Below, in pieces: positions 4,717 through 8,366 of a DNA stretch of 8,366 nucleotides. The stretch is from positions 1-8,366 of the forward strand of contig BEID01000039.1 of the NCBI GenBank assembly GCA_002898975.1, written 5' to 3'. Position numbers and translations under genes: made by a program. Source of the stretch: a bacterium HR27. GTDB lineage: Bacteria; Chloroflexota; Chloroflexia; Thermomicrobiales; Thermomicrobiaceae. The notes beneath the pieces were generated by a model that was given only the letters and a program-made list of their open reading frames with translations, was not told the DNA's origin and made no database searches. Position 1 is the stretch's first letter. Every line of letters begins with the position of its first letter.

Positions 4717-5424
4717 CTAATTCCAAAGGAGAGCGATGATCCCGACACCGACCACTGCACCGAAAACGGGACCGGCAACAGGAATCCACGCGTAGCGCCA
4801 GTCCGGGCTACCACGCCCGGGAATCGGTAACAGTCGATACGCCAGGCGCGGTGCGAGATCGCGCGCCGGATTCAAGGCGAAGCCCGTGGTGCCACCGAGC
4901 GCCAGCCCGACGACGAGAACGAGTCCACCAACCCACCATGGTGCCACTCCGGGCGCGACGAAGCCGCGCACGAGCGCCGTCACCCCAGCTGCCAGCACCG
5001 CCGTCCCGAGGAACTCCGCGAACAGGTTCGCTGGCCAGTGGCGTATCGCCGGGCTCGTGCAAAAGACGCCTCGCGTCACCGCCGGGTCGGTCGCTTCGTC
5101 CCAGTGCCGCCAGAACGCGACCCAGACCAGTACCGCCCCCAGAAAACCGCCCGCAAGCTGAGCGACAACGTATCCTCCTACGCGTTCTGCCGGAAAGAAT
5201 CCCCACACTGCCAGTCCGACGGTCACTGCCGGATTCACGTGACCACCACTGACTGGCCCAGCCAGGCCGACCGCGACCACCACAGCCAGCGCGGAGCCGA
5301 CTGCGATCGTGAGCCACCCTCCTCCCAGGCCATGCGAACGCGGCAACCGAGCAGTCGCTACCGTTCCATCGGTCAAGAGGACGAGCAGCATCGTCCCGAA
5401 GAACTCCGCGACGAGTTCGCGCAT
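4717..5424 (-). CDS. glpF: MIP-family channel, glycerol facilitator type (aquaglyceroporin)
   Basis: A 235-residue polytopic membrane channel that would pass glycerol, water or other small neutral solutes. Both half-helix signatures are present: SGGHVNPAVT (NPA at 64-66) and GFALNPARDLAPRL (NPARD at 185-189). The Asp after the second NPAR marks glycerol facilitators rather than strict aquaporins, and the preceding F and the R match the selectivity-filter F200 and R206 of E. coli GlpF. Counting back from the first NPA, the filter Trp48 of GlpF appears to be Ser here, so the pore may be wider or more polar. Six hydrophobic helices can be traced. At 235 residues it is shorter than E. coli GlpF (281). 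The start is supported by GGGAG (minus strand of 5431-5435) 6 nt before the ATG. No glycerol kinase or dehydrogenase gene is adjacent, so the physiological solute is open. Confidence 0.9.
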   Translation of the reverse strand: MRELVAEFFGTMLLVLLTDGTVATARLPRSHGLGGGWLTIAVGSALAVVVAVGLAGPVSGGHVNPAVTVGLAVWGFFPAERVGGYVVAQLAGGFLGAVLVWVAFWRHWDEATDPAVTRGVFCTSPAIRHWPANLFAEFLGTAVLAAGVTALVRGFVAPGVAPWWVGGLVLVVGLALGGTTGFALNPARDLAPRLAYRLLPIPGRGSPDWRYAWIPVAGPVFGAVVGVGIIALLWN

Positions 5425-5481
5425 CGCCGACTCCCGCTTCTGACACCCTCCACACCGCTCCCGAGCCCGTCACGCGAGCCG

Positions 5482-5512
5482 ATCATAGCTTCGTGCGCGT
5501 ATCCACGGTGAA
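5482..5512 (-). promoter_or_regulatory. Candidate promoter of the MIP channel gene
   Basis: On the minus strand TATGAT (5487-5482) is a good -10, preceded after 19 bp by TTCACC (5512-5507), which matches four of six -35 positions. Transcription would start near 5475, about 50 nt before the ATG. The -35 lies inside one arm of the long-spaced inverted repeat. A 19-bp spacer is longer than optimal and would suit a promoter that needs an activator (MerR-like twisting or recruitment). Confidence 0.4.
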
Positions 5513-5549
5513 CAAAGCATGAACGACGCTCCTTGCACCTCACCGTGGA
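5502..5549. repeat. Perfect 10-bp inverted repeat with 28-nt spacing upstream of the MIP gene
   Basis: TCCACGGTGA (5502-5511) recurs as TCACCGTGGA (5540-5549), an exact 10-bp inverted repeat. Arm centres are 38 bp apart. The inner arm overlaps the candidate -35 element of the channel promoter and the other lies upstream of it. Either two facing binding sites for a regulator or a long-loop hairpin is possible. Confidence 0.5.
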
Positions 5550-5780
5550 ACCGCACGGGGTACACCGGACCGCGCCGAGATCGAGTATCGCAGGAGAAGA
5601 TTCGGTCTTCCGAGAAGGTTTCGGTATCGCTGCGCACGCTCGGCGCTGCACGCCGAAAGGCGCCACCGGAGAGGACGGCGCGCCGACGCCTAGACGCAGC
5701 ATCGCACAGGTTTCACATAGCCGAGACAGCGCGTTCGAACAGCTTTAGCGCTCCGAGGGTCGAGCCTGACGCGGCGTTGT

Positions 5781-8366
5781 TTACCGCTCATGCACCGGTG
5801 CACGAGCTGTGCTGACGCCGGACTCGCGGAGCAAACAACAGTGCTTGTATTTCTTTCCAGAACCGCACGGGCAGGGGTCATTGCGGCCGACCTTCTGCTT
5901 CTTGCGTGCCGGGCCAGCCCCGTCGCCACCGCGATTGGGCGTACCGATCTGCATGACCGGCCGCTGCAAGGCGGGAGCGAGCTGCACCCGGTAGATGAGC
6001 CGCGCGACGTCGTACTCGATGTTCTCCAGCAGTTGCTGGAACATGCGGTAGCCCTCGCGCTTGTACACGACGAGGGGGTCGAGCTGGCCGTAGGCCTGCA
6101 GCCCGACCTCGTGCCGCATGTGCTCCATCTCGGTCAGATGCTCGATCCACAACCGGTCCATGACCTGCAGGAGCACCAACCGCTCGATGGTCCGCATCGT
6201 GTCCGCGCCGAACTCCTGCTCCCGCCGCTCGTACCGCGCGAGCGCGCGCTCCCAGAGCAATTCGACGAGCTCGTCCTCGTCGCGCTCCTCGAGATCGCGC
6301 GGCGTGAGTCCATCGCTGTCGCCGACGATCCCGACGAAGGCGCGCAGGATGTCCTCCGGATCCGGTTCGTCGCTCGACTCGAACGCCTGCTTGACCGCCT
6401 TCTCGAGCTGACGGCGAACCATGCCGAGCACGTGTTCGCGCATGTTCTCGCCCATGACGATCTTCCGCCGGTCAGCGTAGATCACCTCGCGGTGCTTGTT
6501 GATCACGCTGTCGTACTCGACGAGATGCTTCCGGAGGTCGAAGTTGTACCCTTCGATCTTCTTCTGCGCTTCTTCGATCATCCGGCTGACCAGCGGATGC
6601 TCGATCGGGTGCTCGTCGTCCATCCCGAGTCGCTCGAGCAGCCCTTGAATCCGATCGGTCCCGACGCGCTTGAGCAGTTCATCCTCGAGCGACACGTAGA
6701 ACCGGCTCGACCCCGGATCGCCTTGCCGGCCCGCACGGCCGCGCAGCTGGTTATCGATCCGCCGCGCCTCGTGCCGCTCCGTACCGATGACGTGCAGGCC
6801 ACCGAGTTCCGCGACACCCGGTCCGAGTACGATGTCGGTACCGCGTCCCGCCATGTTGGTGGCGATCGTCACCGCACCACGCTGCCCGGCCTTGGCGACG
6901 ATAAGCGCCTCGCGTTCGTGGTGCTTGGCGTTGAGGACCTCGTGCGGGATCCCTTCGCGCTTGAGCAGCTCGCTCAGGTACTCGCTCTTCTCGATCGAGG
7001 TGGTCCCGACCAGCACCGGCCGGCCGATCGCGTGCATCTCTTTGATTTCGCGCACGACCGCCCGGAACTTTCCCTCTTCCGTGCGGTAGATCACGTCCGG
7101 GTAGTCGATCCGGATCATCGGCTTGTGCGTCGGGATCACGACGACCTCGAGGTTGTAGATCGTCTGGAATTCCTCCGCTTCGGTCGCGGCCGTACCGGTC
7201 ATCCCGGCCAGTTTCTCGTACATCCGGAAGTAGTTCTGGTAGGTGATCGTCGCCTGCGTGACCGTCTCCTGCCGGACACGCAAGCCCTCCTTCGCCTCGA
7301 TCGCCTGGTGCAGGCCTTCGCTGTAACGGCGACCCGGCATCATCCGCCCGGTGAACTCGTCGACGATGATCACCTCACCATCGCGGACGATGTAGTCCCG
7401 GTCGCGGAGATAGAGCTCTTTCGCCTTCAGCGCCTGCTCGAGATAATGGACAGCATCGGAGTAACGGTCGTCGTACAAGCTGTGTCCTTCGGGGATGCCG
7501 AGCAGCCGCTCCACGCGATCGATCCCGGCTTCGGTCAGCGTGACCGTGCGGTGCTTCAAGTCCACCGTATAGTGAACGTCGCGGCGGAGCTGTCGTGCGA
7601 TCTGCGCGAACTGGTAGTAGCGATCGACCGTGTCGCGCGCCGGGCCGGAAATGATCAGTGGTGTCCGGGCCTCGTCGATCAAGATGTTGTCCACCTCGTC
7701 GACGATCGCGTAGTAAAGTTCGCGCTGGACAATGTCCTCCGGACGGTAGACCAGGTTGTCACGCAGGTAATCGAAGCCGAACTCGTGGTTCGTTCCATAG
7801 GTGATATCGGCCAGGTACGCCTCGCGCCGGCTCACCGGACGCCAGTGGTTGAGCCGATCGTCCGGGCTCGGATCGGGCTGGATATACGTGGGATCGTAGA
7901 TGCCAGCGAACTCGTGCGTGATGACGCCGACCGAAACTCCGAGGAAATGATAGATCGGCCCCATCCAGCCACCGCCGACCCGCGACAGGTAGTCGTTCGG
8001 CGTGACGAGGTGGCAACCGCGGCCCAAGAGGGCGTTCAGGTAGAGCGGCAAGGTCGCCACCAGCGTCTTTCCTTCGCCGGTCTTCATCTCGGCGATCTTG
8101 CCCTCGTGCAGCACGATACCGGCCATCAGTTGCACGCCGAAGTGACGCATGTTGAGCGTGCGACGCGCCGCCTCGCGCACGGTCGCGAACGCCTCGACCA
8201 GGATGTCGTCGAGCGTCTCGCCGTACTCGAGCCGCGCCTTGAATTCGTCGGTCTTGGCGCGCAGTTGCTCGTCGCTAAGCCGCTGGTATTCCGGTTCCAA
8301 CGCGTTGATCTCATCGACGATCCGGCGCAAGCGCTTCAGTTCTCGCTCGTTCGGGTCGCCGAAAAT
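5781..8366 (-). CDS. secA: Preprotein translocase ATPase SecA (N-terminus beyond window)
   Basis: SecA is the cytoplasmic motor that pushes unfolded preproteins through SecYEG. From the window edge 861 residues are visible, beginning [13 protein letters not shown]. Only about ten initial residues should be missing, since SecA normally opens with a short helix before this segment; the TTG at 8330-8328 is therefore not the true start. Motifs in order: Walker A MKTGEGKT (about 94-101), Walker B DEVD with the signature [19 protein letters not shown] (about 223 on), the DEAD motor-2 segments NMAGRGTDI and [17 protein letters not shown], the C-terminal scaffold ([12 protein letters not shown]), and a SEC-C zinc motif [13 protein letters not shown] (codons at 5835-5873). 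Two oddities: VGGG replaces the usual RDA-type residues after DYLSR (7968-7979), and a roughly 22-residue insertion precedes RREAY (7830-7922). The zinc tail, which binds SecB or membrane lipids in other bacteria, is complete. No partner genes are in view. Confidence 0.97.
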   Translation of the reverse strand: MFGDPNERELKRLRRIVDEINALEPEYQRLSDEQLRAKTDEFKARLEYGETLDDILVEAFATVREAARRTLNMRHFGVQLMAGIVLHEGKIAEMKTGEGKTLVATLPLYLNALLGRGCHLVTPNDYLSRVGGGWMGPIYHFLGVSVGVITHEFAGIYDPTYIQPDPSPDDRLNHWRPVSRREAYLADITYGTNHEFGFDYLRDNLVYRPEDIVQRELYYAIVDEVDNILIDEARTPLIISGPARDTVDRYYQFAQIARQLRRDVHYTVDLKHRTVTLTEAGIDRVERLLGIPEGHSLYDDRYSDAVHYLEQALKAKELYLRDRDYIVRDGEVIIVDEFTGRMMPGRRYSEGLHQAIEAKEGLRVRQETVTQATITYQNYFRMYEKLAGMTGTAATEAEEFQTIYNLEVVVIPTHKPMIRIDYPDVIYRTEEGKFRAVVREIKEMHAIGRPVLVGTTSIEKSEYLSELLKREGIPHEVLNAKHHEREALIVAKAGQRGAVTIATNMAGRGTDIVLGPGVAELGGLHVIGTERHEARRIDNQLRGRAGRQGDPGSSRFYVSLEDELLKRVGTDRIQGLLERLGMDDEHPIEHPLVSRMIEEAQKKIEGYNFDLRKHLVEYDSVINKHREVIYADRRKIVMGENMREHVLGMVRRQLEKAVKQAFESSDEPDPEDILRAFVGIVGDSDGLTPRDLEERDEDELVELLWERALARYERREQEFGADTMRTIERLVLLQVMDRLWIEHLTEMEHMRHEVGLQAYGQLDPLVVYKREGYRMFQQLLENIEYDVARLIYRVQLAPALQRPVMQIGTPNRGGDGAGPARKKQKVGRNDPCPCGSGKKYKHCCLLRESGVSTARAPVHER

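Larger units (their letters stand above)
5425..5780. other. Intergenic region between secA and the MIP channel gene, 356 bp
   Basis: This gap separates the secA stop from the start of the channel gene, both on the minus strand. Near the channel gene it carries a candidate promoter and a 10-bp inverted repeat with arms at 5502-5511 and 5540-5549. Closer to secA there is a 5-bp stem CGGCG/CGCCG (5641-5645, 5651-5655), a 10-bp self-complementary CGGCGCGCCG (5676-5685) and TTCGAA at 5734-5739. No clear intrinsic terminator for secA was found. Frames open across the gap give Arg/Ser-rich, low-information peptides and are not called as genes. Confidence 0.6.

Noticed and set aside
4418..4789. Minus-strand frame after the channel gene, including LGDLERIVLTREFQSTNA
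   Set aside because: The middle part looks protein-like, but the frame overlaps the channel gene's 3' end, has no ribosome site and turns into Arg/Cys/Ser-rich sequence.
5533..5748. 71-codon plus-strand frame in the secA-channel gap
   Set aside because: There is no ribosome site, no hydrophobic or domain pattern, and the composition is typical of non-coding GC-rich DNA.
1..8366. CRISPR array, tRNA, rRNA or an intact mobile element
   Set aside because: No regularly spaced direct repeats, cloverleaf-like segments, rRNA-like sequence or full transposase were seen on either strand.

Overview
This is an 8.4-kb stretch of high-GC bacterial DNA. The GC richness, the SecA with a lineage-type insertion and a C-terminal zinc motif, the lipoproteins with Pro/Thr-rich tethers, and the pairing of Sco and PCu(A)C copper chaperones suggest a Chloroflexota bacterium near Thermomicrobium/Sphaerobacter. 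The taxonomy is inference from general protein character, not from a marker search.

Layout. (1) 1-93: the 3' end of a plus-strand gene, probably an F420/flavin-dependent LLM-class oxidoreductase. (2) 244-2673: a four-gene plus-strand copper-trafficking cluster. It encodes a small two-helix membrane protein with a CxC and His-rich loop, a divergent Sco-like protein, a canonical Sco protein and a PCu(A)C lipoprotein. A 30-nt near-perfect hairpin closes it (2703-2732). (3) 2838-4374: a well-formed promoter with a 7-bp inverted repeat filling its spacer, then a 483-residue lipoprotein with three beta-domain-like repeats and a C-terminal thrombospondin type-3-like calcium-binding region. (4) 4375-4716: a convergent gap that may hold the first codons of a decayed IS5-type transposase. 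(5) 4717-5424, minus strand: a glycerol facilitator-type MIP channel. (6) 5425-5780: an intergenic region with a candidate promoter and a 10-bp inverted repeat with widely spaced arms. (7) 5781-8366, minus strand: secA, nearly complete, its first few codons lying beyond the window.

How the genes work together. The second Sco and the PCu(A)C protein are the classic pair that metallates the CuA site of cytochrome c oxidase subunit II outside the membrane. The His-rich protein and the divergent Sco are co-directional with them and share the operon, so they are probably extra metal-binding or thiol-redox parts of the same route. No oxidase subunits lie in the window. The lipoprotein, MIP channel and secA look like independent units. 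The least described items are the His-rich protein, the divergent Sco, the lipoprotein architecture, and the inverted repeats placed on promoters.
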